Shown: positions 1 to 9,671, numbered from the stretch's first letter. The stretch: DNA of 64,000 nucleotides from Bryobacterales bacterium KBS 96 (GCA_000381625.1 KB906767.1:5199357-5263356); one strand, 5' to 3'. Notes: a model not told the origin generated them from the letters alone. A program made the numbers and translations.

Positions 1-73
1 GATCTTAGTCGCCGATCCGCGGATTGCCGAGGTTCTCGTGCATATTGAACCGACACTGGAAACTCGTAATTAG
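1..73 (+). CDS. C-terminal end of a probable CDF-family cation efflux protein (partial)
   Basis: An open frame enters from the left edge (first complete codon at base 2) and stops at TAG 71-73. It encodes ILVADPRIAEVLVHIEP followed by TLETRN. The segment EVLVHIEP is typical of the last strand of the cytoplasmic domain of cation diffusion facilitator transporters (CzcD/ZitB type), where V-x-V-H-x-E-P is common. Only 23 residues are visible, so the family call is an inference from this short motif; that the frame is coding is also only likely. Confidence 0.45.
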   Translation, partial: ILVADPRIAEVLVHIEPTLETRN

Positions 74-357
74 GCGAGACACGAGACATCGCAAACCGAG
101 TAGTCCCGCGCCGGTCTGCTGCTGTCTTCAACACGTAGAGCCGCATCCATCCATGGGATGACAAGCTGTTTTCATCGTGTAGCACGTCACCCTGAAATTA
201 GGGGGCGTGCTGAACAGATTTTTCAAATACTCGAAATGGATAGCGCTGCTGAGATGTCTGTTCTTCGTCACCTCCGTTCTGGACAATGCTCGGACTGTCC
301 GGAGATACTGAATCAGAAACAATGTTGCATCCACATCGATTCAGTTTGGCAGTCATC
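74..357. other. Intergenic, nothing recognised
   Basis: Between the partial CDS at the left edge and the convergent cytochrome gene I find no frame with protein-like composition, no clear terminator hairpin and no RNA gene. The short open frames here lack a plausible ribosome binding site. Confidence 0.5.
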
Positions 358-1722
358 TTACAGCGAAAGCAAATACTGCACGAGGTCGTCTGTTTCCTGT
401 GTGGTTAAGCCCAGATTGAAGCAAGCATCATAGTGATTGACCACTTGATGAAGCGTAGCGAACCGGCCGTCGTGATAGAACCCTCCTTTCTTATGTGTGA
501 AAATGCCGGCCAAAGGCGAAGTGCGATAGCTGTGGTCTGGGGCGCGATTTGCCTGAAAATCGTCAATGCATACATCGGCAGCCGGATGTAGATTCCACCC
601 CGGCTCGGTCCACAGCGGCTCGACATGGCAGTTGTTGCATTTGGCTTTTCCGCTGAAAAGCTCATCCCCTCGTTTGGCAGCCTCTTGATTGAAATCCCTG
701 CCAGGCTGCGGTTTCGGCGCTGCAATCGAGAGCTGGTAGAAATGTAAAGCCGGAAGCTTTTTAGTGATCAGGTCGTCGTCAGGATTGATGTGCGGCAAGT
801 CCCCGAATCCATTAGCAGCAGCGATCGGGAACTGATTGGCGTTATTTAGACGTGGATCAAAGAATCGCCCTTTGCCGTGCATCTCCAGATTCGCGACGAA
901 GGCATTCCAATGTGTTACCGATCCCCATCCCGTCCAAGTGTGCAGGTTTACACCCGCCAATCCGAATGCCGGCGGAATCAATACGGCCGCGGTGTTTCCA
1001 TCTGGACGGAAGCCTTTCCCATCCAGAAACAGCTCAGCGTCAAACTTGCCGGGGCCCCACGCCATTAGCACCTTTCGGACCGTACCCACATCAACGCCAA
1101 GCAGTTCGGCGACCGGCTGCAGATTCGGAGCTAGAGAGATAATGGCGCCAACGTTGAGATCGCGGTTTGCCCAACCGTCTAATCTGCGGCCAATGCCGGG
1201 CGCTATAGAGTTGTCAACCGTCGAATGACAAAGAGCGCACTGAATTCCGATTGAGTGAAGTCCCCCTGAGGAATCAAACACACCTGTGAGGCCGATCACG
1301 GCATTCGCGCGCAGAAGCGCGACCGTGATTGCAGCGTCATCCAAACTTGCCTGGTTGAGCGTCGCTCGACCAAGGCCCGGATTGCCCGCCATCATACGTT
1401 CTTTCAGCTCGGGCAGTAACGCGGTAATATCCACCTTCAGGCCAAGGGCCAGGGCATTGCGCGGGCTCAGGCCCGGTCCAACACCCCCGAGAGAAGCACC
1501 TTCGACGGCTTGGTGCAGCTTTAACGTGTCCCCCCAAAATGCCTCGTCTCCGAAGGTGTCGAACCGGAAGGTCTGCCGGCCTTCACGAATCATTTTTGCC
1601 GCATTTGCAATCTGAGGATCTTCCGCAGCGTATGCGCTGTGTTTTTGACTCGTTTGCCAGATGCCAAGCGCGCCAACGGCAAAGCACGCCGTAATGAACC
1701 CGATCAACTTTATTTTTGACAT
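358..1722 (-). CDS. Di-heme cytochrome c, cytochrome c peroxidase/MauG-like, exported
   Basis: This 454-residue protein has an N-terminal signal or anchor segment (about residues 6-24) followed by two c-type heme motifs, CALCH (162-166) and CNNCH (362-366). The C-terminal half carries RTSPLAGIF and GGFYHDGRFATLHQVVNHY, matching the R-T-x-x-L...FHDGR-x-x-T-L pattern of the di-heme peroxidase (CcpA/MauG) superfamily. It should work in the periplasm as a peroxidase or electron carrier; the substrate cannot be told. The ATG at 1722 is preferred over the ATG at 1728 because GGGGGA then lies six bases upstream. It stands alone, with a palindrome just upstream (1755-1766). Confidence 0.85.
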   Translation of the reverse strand: MSKIKLIGFITACFAVGALGIWQTSQKHSAYAAEDPQIANAAKMIREGRQTFRFDTFGDEAFWGDTLKLHQAVEGASLGGVGPGLSPRNALALGLKVDITALLPELKERMMAGNPGLGRATLNQASLDDAAITVALLRANAVIGLTGVFDSSGGLHSIGIQCALCHSTVDNSIAPGIGRRLDGWANRDLNVGAIISLAPNLQPVAELLGVDVGTVRKVLMAWGPGKFDAELFLDGKGFRPDGNTAAVLIPPAFGLAGVNLHTWTGWGSVTHWNAFVANLEMHGKGRFFDPRLNNANQFPIAAANGFGDLPHINPDDDLITKKLPALHFYQLSIAAPKPQPGRDFNQEAAKRGDELFSGKAKCNNCHVEPLWTEPGWNLHPAADVCIDDFQANRAPDHSYRTSPLAGIFTHKKGGFYHDGRFATLHQVVNHYDACFNLGLTTQETDDLVQYLLSL

Positions 1723-1754
1723 CCCCATTCCCCCTGGGTGAATTACATAAATCA

Positions 1755-1766
1755 GGTGTCGACACC
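1755..1766. promoter_or_regulatory. 12-bp perfect palindrome upstream of the cytochrome gene
   Basis: GGTGTCGACACC is self-complementary over 12 bases and lies about 33 bases upstream of the leftward cytochrome start. A second looser inverted repeat, ACGAAT (1774-1779) and ATTCGT (1792-1797), is beside it. Position and symmetry suggest an operator, but no regulator is encoded nearby. Confidence 0.35.
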
Positions 1767-1916
1767 AGGTATCACGAATCGTAATTCACTCATTCGTTCG
1801 TATAGATAACGGGTCGGATCAAAGGTAACGGGCTTATTACTCCGGGTTTTGTAAAACTTTTGTGAATACACCTAACCTTGAGGCCGAAGGTCCTGATTCG
1901 AACACTTCCGAGAAAT

Positions 1917-2048
1917 CGGGTAACGGAGTACTCATTTCCCAATATTTATCAACCAATCGCCAACGGCGTTTCGACACGCTATGAGTACAGCGACCCACTC
2001 GATCGTGTCACGCTCATCAGCTACGCCAACGTCGAGGAAAGTCGGAGG
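1917..2048 (+). pseudogene. Relic of an RHS/YD-repeat protein
   Basis: One frame reads PNIYQPIANGVSTRYEYSDP, then LDRVTLISYANVEESRR. The stretch ST-x-Y-x-Y-x-D-P-L-D-R-V-T resembles the YD repeat of RHS proteins (T-x-Y-x-Y-D-x-x-x-R-L-T), in the acidobacterial form with DPLDR. The coding-like stretch is about 130 bases and has no credible start, signal or neighbouring repeat, so it looks like a remnant inside an otherwise empty 600-base interval (1723-2331). I see nothing else in that interval besides the palindrome near the cytochrome start. Confidence 0.4.
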
Positions 2049-2331
2049 ATGGCGGACATAAGACGAAGTGAGTAACTTCGGAATAACCTCAGAATAATCC
2101 CGGACGATCACTCTCCGGAAGATACTGGGCCGGAGCGTTCTACTGATTCTGCAGCCCGGCGTATCGCCACCCACCGGCGATTAGCTGCTCGGGCAATCTA
2201 TCTCCTCTCGCCAGTTCTGGCAAATGACAGGAATTTTGAAATTTCTTTCTCTTGCGCATCAACAACTTCGGCCGTTGCCGCCTTCGCCCCGCTTGCCTTT
2301 GGCGCCTATCCTCACAAGCGAGAGGATCATC

Positions 2332-3114
2332 ATGTCTACCAAAAAGAATCCGCCCGCAAGCGAGCCGTCGCGCTCCGGCGAACGATCTCCCAATCCCCCA
2401 ACCTTGATCCGCCGCCCGCCTTCCGAAGCCCGGCTTCGCGCCAATCGCCTCAACCCGCAGAAATCGACCGGGCCGCGCACCGAGGAAGGGAAACAGCGCG
2501 CATCGCTCAACGCCACCCGCCATGGCCTCACCGCTCAGGTCCTTACCCTTACTCCCGAGGAACTGAAAGCTCTCCAGTTCCTCATCTGTGATTTCGAACA
2601 GCAATACTCTCCGGCCAATACGCAAGAGAAGCACCTGGTCCACATGCTCGCCCAATTGCAGTACCGCCTGCACCGCATCATGGCGACCGAGCACAACCTC
2701 TTTGCTATCGGCCTCACCGAAAACTCCGATCTCTGGGACGTCAATCATCCCGAAGCGCAGACCGCCTTCGTGCTCGCCGAAACGCTACGCCGCTCGAAAG
2801 ATCCGCTGCTCACGCTATCCATCTACGAACAACGGCTGATGCGCCAATACGAGAAGGTGCTCAAGATGTTGCGCGAAGTCCAGGCTGAGCGCAAAGCCCA
2901 GGAAACCCGCGACCAGGAAGCAATCTACGAAGTCGGCATGTGCCACTTGGTCGCCGGCAAGGAGTTTCAACCGGCCGAGTTTGGGTTCGTTTGTTCAACT
3001 GCGGAAGCAGAGACGATCGTGAAGCGTAGGTGGACCCTCGAACACGCCAACAACGCCCATACCTGGAACTTCGACCGCGAATCCTGCGGGCCCGCCCTCG
3101 CCTTTGCTGCGTAA
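2332..3114 (+). CDS. STGPRT-motif protein of unknown function
   Basis: This 260-residue protein carries near its N terminus the block RANRLNPQKSTGPRTEEGKQ followed by RASLNATRHGLTAQ. I know this block from many uncharacterised proteins in Acidobacteria and Planctomycetes, often in several copies per genome. The rest is mainly helical and charged, with long predicted helices (EKHLVHMLAQLQYRLHRI, YEKVLKMLREVQAERKAQE) and no enzyme motif. The ATG at 2332 is chosen because GAGAGGAT precedes it by a few bases and the block then sits near the N terminus; an upstream in-frame ATG at 2224 would add 36 unlike residues. It stands alone. The function is unknown; a nucleic-acid role is only a guess from the basic N terminus. 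Confidence 0.8.
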   Translation: MSTKKNPPASEPSRSGERSPNPPTLIRRPPSEARLRANRLNPQKSTGPRTEEGKQRASLNATRHGLTAQVLTLTPEELKALQFLICDFEQQYSPANTQEKHLVHMLAQLQYRLHRIMATEHNLFAIGLTENSDLWDVNHPEAQTAFVLAETLRRSKDPLLTLSIYEQRLMRQYEKVLKMLREVQAERKAQETRDQEAIYEVGMCHLVAGKEFQPAEFGFVCSTAEAETIVKRRWTLEHANNAHTWNFDRESCGPALAFAA

Positions 3115-3235
3115 AATCCTCAACATGTTTGTTGCATGCCTCGCCCGCTCGGCTCCGAACGGGGCGAAAAACCTCGAATGCGGGCCGGGACGCGTCAGCG
3201 GCAGCGAACGCCGGGATAAACCGGCGTGCAGGCTT

Positions 3236-4120
3236 CTACTTCCACTTATGCAGCCGGATGAGCGCCGCAGCCGCCATGGTCTGAACCGCCGGATGCTTGT
3301 CGTAAAATAACGGCTCGATGTAGCGGATGCTCGACCGTGCGTTCTGCTGCGCCAGCGATTGGCACGCTGCTACTCGAACAATTGCGCTTGAATCGAGCAA
3401 CGCCGATTCGAGAACGGCCTTGGTTGCGGCGCTACGATCGTCGGCGAGTTCCTGCGCCGAATACGCTCTCCCCGCGGCGCCCCGGTCCTTGAAGCTCTCC
3501 TGCGCGATGGAAATCGCCATTCCGGCGGGTCCGAAAAAGGCTCCGCTCGCTTGCTCGACGCCGATCAGTGCGAGTGCTTTCGGATCGCGCATTGTCTTCC
3601 TGGCTTTGTTCATGTACTGGCTGATCAGTCCATCGCCCTGCTCCGCCTTCCCGGATAGGATTTCGCGAAAAAGAACCACGCCGCTGTGGTCGCCCATATC
3701 CCACAGCGCTTTCGCGGCGGCGAAGGCAACCGCCGCCTCGTCGTCCAGCGCCTTGCGGAGGCTCGGAATGCCCGCGCGAATGTTCCCTTTGCCCAGAATG
3801 GCGGCGGCGAAGGCGCGTACCTGCCGGTCGGCATCGAGCAGCAGCGCGTTCGCGATCAGGTCCGTGGCTTTCTTCAGCGTTCCCAGCGTGCTGAGAGCCG
3901 CCAGCGCGAACTGCCGCTGTTGCGACTCCGAAGCGTGCGCGCAGTCTTCGAGCGTTGCCCATGCCTGATCCCGCCGGATATTCTGCTCGGGCGGCAGCGA
4001 GCGCGATTCCTGCGCGTCCGAATGGTCCGAAGAAGATCGGGGGTGGTTTGCCGCCTCGGCGAGAGATCCGGTGGACGCCGCGCCCAGGGTGGAAACGAGT
4101 ACGAAGGTTCGACGATTCAT
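3236..4120 (-). CDS. Tat-exported HEAT-repeat protein
   Basis: The product (294 residues from the ATG at 4120) begins MNRRTFVLVSTLGAASTGSL, a twin-arginine signal peptide. The mature part consists of alpha-helical repeats of HEAT/PBS-lyase type, for example AFAAAILGKGNIRAGIPSLR, AAVAFAAAKALWDMGD and IVRVAACQSLAQQNARSSIR, each with the A/R/L spacing of the family. Such proteins are scaffolds for binding partners; no catalytic residues are visible. An ATG at 4132 would add four residues, but the Tat motif fits the later start better. It is divergent from gdhA, with about 115 bases between the starts. Confidence 0.82.
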   Translation of the reverse strand: MNRRTFVLVSTLGAASTGSLAEAANHPRSSSDHSDAQESRSLPPEQNIRRDQAWATLEDCAHASESQQRQFALAALSTLGTLKKATDLIANALLLDADRQVRAFAAAILGKGNIRAGIPSLRKALDDEAAVAFAAAKALWDMGDHSGVVLFREILSGKAEQGDGLISQYMNKARKTMRDPKALALIGVEQASGAFFGPAGMAISIAQESFKDRGAAGRAYSAQELADDRSAATKAVLESALLDSSAIVRVAACQSLAQQNARSSIRYIEPLFYDKHPAVQTMAAAALIRLHKWK

Positions 4121-4236
4121 GCCGGTATCCATTCCGACGGAACGCTATACGTTTACGTCCGTCAAATTGCATGTAAAATGGCTGCCTTACGCGTCTTTGC
4201 CTGTCATAATGTGACTGGAGAGCGGGCTCCATCCTA

Positions 4237-5517
4237 TTGGAAACGACTACCTTAGCAGACCCGGAGGCGAATCCGGAAACGAATCCATGGATATCGGCGG
4301 AAGTCCGCTTCGACGAAGCGGCCGAACGGCTGGAACTCGACGACGGCACGCGAAAAGTGCTGCGTTCGCCGGCAATGGAGTTGACGGTCAACATCCCGGT
4401 TGCTCTCGACGATGGGCGTGTTGAAGTCTTCACCGGCTATCGCGTTCAGCATTCGATTGCGCGAGGTCCGGCCAAAGGCGGCATACGGTTCGCCCCCGAT
4501 GTTTCATTGGACGAAATGCGGGCGCTCGCGTCATGGATGACGTGGAAGTGCGCGGTCGTCAATATCCCGTTCGGGGGCGCCAAAGGCGGCGTCGTCTGCG
4601 ATCCCGCCATACTCAGCGAAGGTGAACTGGAGCGCATTACTCGCAGGTACACGGCGGAAATTTTCGATTTCATTGGTCCGGAACGCGATGTTCCCGCTCC
4701 GGACATGAACACAAACGAGCAAACCATGGCGTGGATCATGGACACCTATTCCATGCACAAGCGCCACACGGTCACGGCCGTAGTGACGGGCAAGCCGCTC
4801 AATCTGGGAGGCTCGCGTGGCCGCCGGGAAGCGACCGGCCGAGGCTGTTTGTTCGTCACGCTGCAAGCCTTAAAGAAGTTCGAAATGAAACCGGAAGAGA
4901 CGCGGATCATTATTCAGGGCTTTGGCAATGTCGGCGGCATGGCGGCGCGTCTCATGCAGCAGGCCGGTTTCAAAATCATCGGCATCATTGAATACGACGG
5001 GGCAGTCGTCAACCCGAACGGGCTGGATATTGCCGCCCTTGCTCGACATCGTGTGGAAACCGGTTCTATCCTAGGATTCAGCGAGGGCGAAGACGTCGAT
5101 AAAGATGAGGCTCTACTGTGGCCTTGCGACGTGCTGGTCCCGGCGGCCAAAGAAAACGTGATTACTTCCGCCAACGCCGATCGCATCAGGGCGAAAATTC
5201 TCTGCGAAGGCGCTAACGGGCCAACCACTTCCGTTGCGGATGCGATTCTCGCTGAGAAGCGCGTGTTCGTCATCCCCGATATTCTTGCGAATACGGGAGG
5301 GGTGACCGTCTCGTATTTCGAATGGGTGCAGGACCGGCAAGGTTATTTCTGGAACGAAAAACTCGTCAACACGCGGCTGGAAGAAATCATGGTCGAAAGC
5401 TTCGATGACGTTATTTCCTACGCCGCCAAGCACAATGTCCACAACCGCACCGCCGCCTATATGCTGGCTCTCGACCGGGTTGCCTCCGCCATCAAACAAC
5501 GTGGCTTGTACGCGTAA
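4237..5517 (+). CDS. gdhA: Glutamate dehydrogenase
   Basis: This 426-residue protein has the length and motifs of hexameric Glu/Leu/Phe/Val dehydrogenases, which interconvert glutamate and 2-oxoglutarate plus ammonium. The glutamate-binding region reads GPAKGGIRF and the catalytic lysine lies in PFGGAKGGV. The nucleotide-binding Rossmann domain has [13 protein letters not shown] (about residues 225-237). The conserved N-terminal NPW...[11 protein letters not shown] begins soon after the start, which argues for the TTG at 4237 rather than an internal ATG (out of frame). The size fits the NAD-dependent GudB/RocG type, but coenzyme preference cannot be read safely. It lies 24 bases ahead of mutS. 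Confidence 0.95.
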   Translation: METTTLADPEANPETNPWISAEVRFDEAAERLELDDGTRKVLRSPAMELTVNIPVALDDGRVEVFTGYRVQHSIARGPAKGGIRFAPDVSLDEMRALASWMTWKCAVVNIPFGGAKGGVVCDPAILSEGELERITRRYTAEIFDFIGPERDVPAPDMNTNEQTMAWIMDTYSMHKRHTVTAVVTGKPLNLGGSRGRREATGRGCLFVTLQALKKFEMKPEETRIIIQGFGNVGGMAARLMQQAGFKIIGIIEYDGAVVNPNGLDIAALARHRVETGSILGFSEGEDVDKDEALLWPCDVLVPAAKENVITSANADRIRAKILCEGANGPTTSVADAILAEKRVFVIPDILANTGGVTVSYFEWVQDRQGYFWNEKLVNTRLEEIMVESFDDVISYAAKHNVHNRTAAYMLALDRVASAIKQRGLYA

Positions 5518-5541
5518 TTCAGCCATGCAGGCGTTCGCCCG

Positions 5542-8112
5542 ATGAACGCCGAACCTTCCACGCCGCTGATGCGGCAATATCAGGCCGTCAAGCAGCAAGT
5601 GAACGGCGCGCTTCTCCTGTTCCGGCTGGGCGACTTTTACGAGCTTTTCTACGATGACGCCGTAACGGCGGCGCGTGAGCTCGAAATCACGCTGACCGCC
5701 CGCAACAAGGAAAAGGGCGAGCCAATCCCGATGTGCGGCGTGCCGTATCATAGCGCGGACGGCTACATCGCCCGCCTGATTCAGAAAGGCTATCGGGTCG
5801 CCATCTGCGATCAGATGGAGGAAGCCGGTCCCGGCAAGAAGTTGGTGCGGCGCGAGCTGAGCCGGATTGTCACGCCGGGCACCGCGACGGATGCGAGCCT
5901 TCTGCGCGCCCATGAGAACAATTACCTTGGCGCGGTGTTCACGAAGGGTGACCGGTCCGGGCTGGCCTATGTCGACGTCTCAACGGGCGACTTCCAGACG
6001 ACCGAGCTGTCCAATGATGAAGTAGTCCCCACGCTCGAAACTCTGAATGTCCGCGAGGTCGTACATCCGGACGACCGGCCGGTGGGCGCGCCGTGCCTTG
6101 AAACGCCGGTCTCGTCCTGGGTGTTTGGCCCCGATTACGCCGGAAGACAGATTCTCGAACATTTCAGGCTCCTGTCGCTCGATGGCTGCGGTTTAGCCAA
6201 TAAGCCGCTCGCGACAGCGGCGGCTGGAGCAGTCCTGCACTACCTGCGAGACACGCAGCGCTCCGCCCTCGATCATTTGAACCGGCCCTCCTACTACGAA
6301 CGAACCGACTACATGGTCCTGGATGCGGCCACCATCCGCAACCTGGAGCTGACCGAGCCGCTGTTTGCGGGCGAGCGCCGCGATGCAACCCTCATTTATG
6401 TGCTCGACAAGACGGCAACGGGAATGGGCGGCCGCCTCTTGCGCCAGCGGCTGCTGAATCCCTCTTCCGACTTGCCGGAAATCGAATCGAGACTCGGCGC
6501 TGTGGAGGAACTCGCGGCCAAGGTCATCGTGCGAAGCGATTTGCGAAAGACGCTGGAATCGATTCTCGACCTGGAGCGCCTGCTCGCGAAAATTACGCTC
6601 GGCTCGGCCGGTCCTCGTGAAGTGCTGGCCCTTGGACGCTCTCTTGCGAGGCTTCCTGAGATCGTGAAACTGACGGCGCAGTTGGATAGTCCACGCCTGC
6701 GGCGCGAATTCGACGATGTTGCCGATGTGCGTGACCGGATTCTGCGAGCAATTTCAGATGAGGCGCCCGTCAACATTGCCGATAGCGGAGCCATTCGGGA
6801 CGGCTTCGATGCGGCTCTCGATGAATTCCGGGATATCAGCCGGAACAGCCGCCAATACATCGCCGCCATCGAGACCCGGGAGCGGGCCGCCACCGCGATC
6901 CAGTCGCTGAAAATCCGCTTCAACAACGTTTTCGGCTACTACATCGAAGTCTCTAAGGTCAATTTGCACCTGGTCCCTCCAGCGTACGAGCGTAAACAGA
7001 CGCTTGCCAATGCGGAGCGATTCACCACGCCGGAGTTGAAGGAACTGGAAGCGAAGGTTCTATCGGCGGAGGAGCGAATTCTTGAGATCGAGCGTACCCT
7101 TTTTCAGGAAATTCGCGGCTATGCGGCTTCCCAGGCCGAGCGTATCAAACGTGCGGCCTCCGTCGTCGCTGAACTGGACGTCTGCGCGGCGCTGGCCCAG
7201 GTTGCCGTGGAAAACCGCTATGTTCGTCCCCGATTTTCCGGCTCGGGCGAGATGCGCATTGATGCCGGCCGCCACCCGGTGATCGAAAAATTGACTGAGA
7301 AAGATGCTATCCGGTTCATTCCGAATGACTTATATCTCCATTCGGAAGAACACTTTCTGGGCGTCATCACCGGCCCGAACATGGGTGGCAAATCCACCTA
7401 TCTGCGCCAGAATGCCTTGATCCTGATCCTGGCACAAATGGGTTCATTTGTTCCCGCCGACCGCGCATTGTTGCCGCTGGTGGACCGCGTCTTCACTCGG
7501 GTGGGCGCGGCGGACAATCTGGCGCGCGGGCGCTCCACGTTCATGGTGGAAATGACGGAAACTGCAGCTATTTTGAATACGGCGACGTCTAACAGCTATA
7601 TAGTCCTCGACGAGATAGGCCGGGGCACGTCCACTTACGACGGACTCGCTCTGGCGTGGGCGGTTGCGGAGTACATTCACGACCACATTCGGGCGAAAAC
7701 TTTGTTTGCGACGCACTATCACGAGCTGACGGATCTGGCGGATAAACTTTCCGGCGTAAGAAATTTGCACGTCTCAGTAAAGGAGTCCGGCGACCAGATC
7801 TTGTTCATAAGAAAGGTCGAACCTGGTACTGCCGACCGTAGTTATGGTATTGAAGTTGCCCGTTTGGCCGCCCTCCCCCTGCAAGTAATCGAGCGGGCGA
7901 GGGTGGTTTTATTGCATCATGAAAGGAGGGAGCACTCGGTATCCGAGGAGCTAGCCCCGGACGACTCTGGAACGCCAATTCAGATCAAGTTGTTCGAGCC
8001 CGTGAATCAGAGTCTAGCAGACCGCGTTCGGGCTCTGGATCTGGATGAATTGCGGCCCATTGAGGCATTACAGATTCTGCACGACTTGCAGCAAGAGTTA
8101 CTAAAACGATGA
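5542..8112 (+). CDS. mutS: DNA mismatch repair protein MutS
   Basis: This is a full-length MutS of 856 residues, which recognises mismatches and starts methyl- or nick-directed repair. The mismatch-binding F-x-E motif is in LGDFYELFYDDA near residue 34. The C-terminal ATPase has Walker A GPNMGGKSTYLRQ, the segment ARGRSTFMVEM and Walker B VLDEIGRGTSTYDG, followed by the helix-turn-helix region. It ends in an ATGA overlap with anmK (8109-8112), so the two are probably translationally coupled. No mutL is in the window. Confidence 0.98.
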   Translation: MNAEPSTPLMRQYQAVKQQVNGALLLFRLGDFYELFYDDAVTAARELEITLTARNKEKGEPIPMCGVPYHSADGYIARLIQKGYRVAICDQMEEAGPGKKLVRRELSRIVTPGTATDASLLRAHENNYLGAVFTKGDRSGLAYVDVSTGDFQTTELSNDEVVPTLETLNVREVVHPDDRPVGAPCLETPVSSWVFGPDYAGRQILEHFRLLSLDGCGLANKPLATAAAGAVLHYLRDTQRSALDHLNRPSYYERTDYMVLDAATIRNLELTEPLFAGERRDATLIYVLDKTATGMGGRLLRQRLLNPSSDLPEIESRLGAVEELAAKVIVRSDLRKTLESILDLERLLAKITLGSAGPREVLALGRSLARLPEIVKLTAQLDSPRLRREFDDVADVRDRILRAISDEAPVNIADSGAIRDGFDAALDEFRDISRNSRQYIAAIETRERAATAIQSLKIRFNNVFGYYIEVSKVNLHLVPPAYERKQTLANAERFTTPELKELEAKVLSAEERILEIERTLFQEIRGYAASQAERIKRAASVVAELDVCAALAQVAVENRYVRPRFSGSGEMRIDAGRHPVIEKLTEKDAIRFIPNDLYLHSEEHFLGVITGPNMGGKSTYLRQNALILILAQMGSFVPADRALLPLVDRVFTRVGAADNLARGRSTFMVEMTETAAILNTATSNSYIVLDEIGRGTSTYDGLALAWAVAEYIHDHIRAKTLFATHYHELTDLADKLSGVRNLHVSVKESGDQILFIRKVEPGTADRSYGIEVARLAALPLQVIERARVVLLHHERREHSVSEELAPDDSGTPIQIKLFEPVNQSLADRVRALDLDELRPIEALQILHDLQQELLKR

Positions 8113-9434
8113 GAGTTGCAGGCATAATGAGTGGCACCTCGCTCGACGGCATTGATGTCGCCATCATTGACATCACCGGCTCGGGCTATAAGGCGAAAAT
8201 TAACGTCTTAACGAATCATTCGGTTCCGTATCCGCGGAAAGTTCGCGAAGCGTTATTGAGCATTTCCAATGCCAATACGCATACGTCTGAGATTTCGCGG
8301 CTGAACTTCCTATTAGGCGAGCTTTACGCTGAAGCAGTAGAGGAGACGGCGGAACGTGGTGGCATCCCGCTTCCAACCATCCGGTTGATCGGGTGTCATG
8401 GCCAGACGATCTATCACGAGGGCCAGGCTTCGGCTTACCTCGGGAAGAAGGTCTCCAGCACGTTACAAATCGGTGAATCCAGCGTGATCAGCGAGCGCAC
8501 CGGTATTTCGGTGATCTCCAATTTCCGCGAACGCGATATGGCCGCGGGCGGAAAGGGAGCACCACTGGCGCCTTATCTCGACTACCTCCTCCTGCGATCC
8601 CGAGGACGCGGGCGCGTAGCCGTGAACATCGGCGGCATCGCCAATTTGACGGCGATTCCGGCCAACTCCAATACGGACAAGATTATCGCTTTTGATACCG
8701 GCCCGGGCAATATGGTGATCGATCAGTTGATGTCGCGCATCACGCTGGGCCGGCAAACGTTCGATCGCGACGGCGCTACCGCCGCCGCCGGACAGATCGA
8801 CCCGAAGCTGCTTAATAAGCTGCTGAGGGATAAATACTTTCGCGCCAAGCCGCCCAAGACGGCCGGACGCGAGCAGTATGGCGCCGAATTTGTCAGCAAA
8901 CTGCTCGATACCGAGCTCAGCACGGAAGATTTGATCGCCACGGCGACCGCGCTTACCGCGGAAAGCATTGCCCTCGGCGTTCGTAATTTCGTGATGCCCG
9001 AGATGCGGGTGGACGAAATCTTCGTTTCCGGCGGCGGCGCTCATAACCCCACTCTGATGGGCATGCTGCAGAAGGCGATGAATTCCATTCCGGTGCTTGA
9101 GTCCACCGAGGCGGGCCTCGATGTGGATGCCAAGGAAGCGATTGCGTTCGCGGTCATGGCCTACGAAACGGCGCACGACCGTCCGTCCAATGTGCCGAAA
9201 GCGACCGGCGCCAGACGCTCCGTCGTTCTCGGTAAGGTCACTCCCAACGGACCGAATGGCAATGGTTCCTCGGGCAGAGATCGGAACGGAACGAGCGAAA
9301 CAGCGCATTCGGACTCGCGGGCGCCAGTGCTCGCGGCTTCGCGCAACGGCGCGAGTCATAAAGCGCGTCCGACCGTCAAGAACACGCTGAAACGCCAAGC
9401 TTCCGGCTCTAAAGCCAAGGCTGCAGCGCGCTAA
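8109..9434 (+). CDS. anmK: Anhydro-N-acetylmuramic acid kinase with a basic C-terminal tail
   Basis: The enzyme phosphorylates and opens 1,6-anhydro-MurNAc during cell-wall recycling. Family motifs are present in order: MSGTSLDGIDVAI at the start, GCHGQTIYH, VNIGGIANLT, FDTGPGNMVID and SGGGAHNPTLM. The kinase core ends at about residue 376 (GARRSVVLGKV). A further 65 residues are rich in Ser, Asn, Lys, Arg and Ala and look disordered; they are absent from ordinary AnmK proteins of about 370 residues. The gene starts inside the mutS stop codon (ATGA). A strong hairpin follows 13 bases after the stop. Confidence 0.93.
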   Translation: MRVAGIMSGTSLDGIDVAIIDITGSGYKAKINVLTNHSVPYPRKVREALLSISNANTHTSEISRLNFLLGELYAEAVEETAERGGIPLPTIRLIGCHGQTIYHEGQASAYLGKKVSSTLQIGESSVISERTGISVISNFRERDMAAGGKGAPLAPYLDYLLLRSRGRGRVAVNIGGIANLTAIPANSNTDKIIAFDTGPGNMVIDQLMSRITLGRQTFDRDGATAAAGQIDPKLLNKLLRDKYFRAKPPKTAGREQYGAEFVSKLLDTELSTEDLIATATALTAESIALGVRNFVMPEMRVDEIFVSGGGAHNPTLMGMLQKAMNSIPVLESTEAGLDVDAKEAIAFAVMAYETAHDRPSNVPKATGARRSVVLGKVTPNGPNGNGSSGRDRNGTSETAHSDSRAPVLAASRNGASHKARPTVKNTLKRQASGSKAKAAAR

Positions 9435-9446
9435 CGATTACTCCTG

Positions 9447-9465
9447 GGGTGGGCCGTGCCCACCC
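9447..9465. terminator. Hairpin after anmK, possibly a dispersed palindrome
   Basis: GGGTGGGC, a three-base loop CGT and GCCCACCC form a perfect 8-bp stem directly after anmK. No T-run follows, so it may be a rho-type or attenuating structure or a member of a palindromic repeat family rather than a classic intrinsic terminator. Confidence 0.5.
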
Positions 9466-9671
9466 TGGACACTTGCAGACGCCAGGCGTGCGTTGCTGGC
9501 CGCTTTGCGGTAAGGCTTCTTCAAAAAACCCTCCCTTTTTCACCCGAATCGCAGTATTCTTTAACCGGGAAGCGGCCACTGCCAGCCCGATTGGCGTAAT
9601 TACTCGCCGGGCCGCAGCCCTTGGAGCGTGGCGCGTCTTCCAGAGAGACGGTACCTAAGGAGGTGCGCAAA

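Noticed and set aside
9541-9600. A cobalamin riboswitch fragment (GCGGCCACTGCC)
   Set aside because: Only a few bases match; the B12 box and the rest of the fold are missing and the downstream gene is not a B12 gene.
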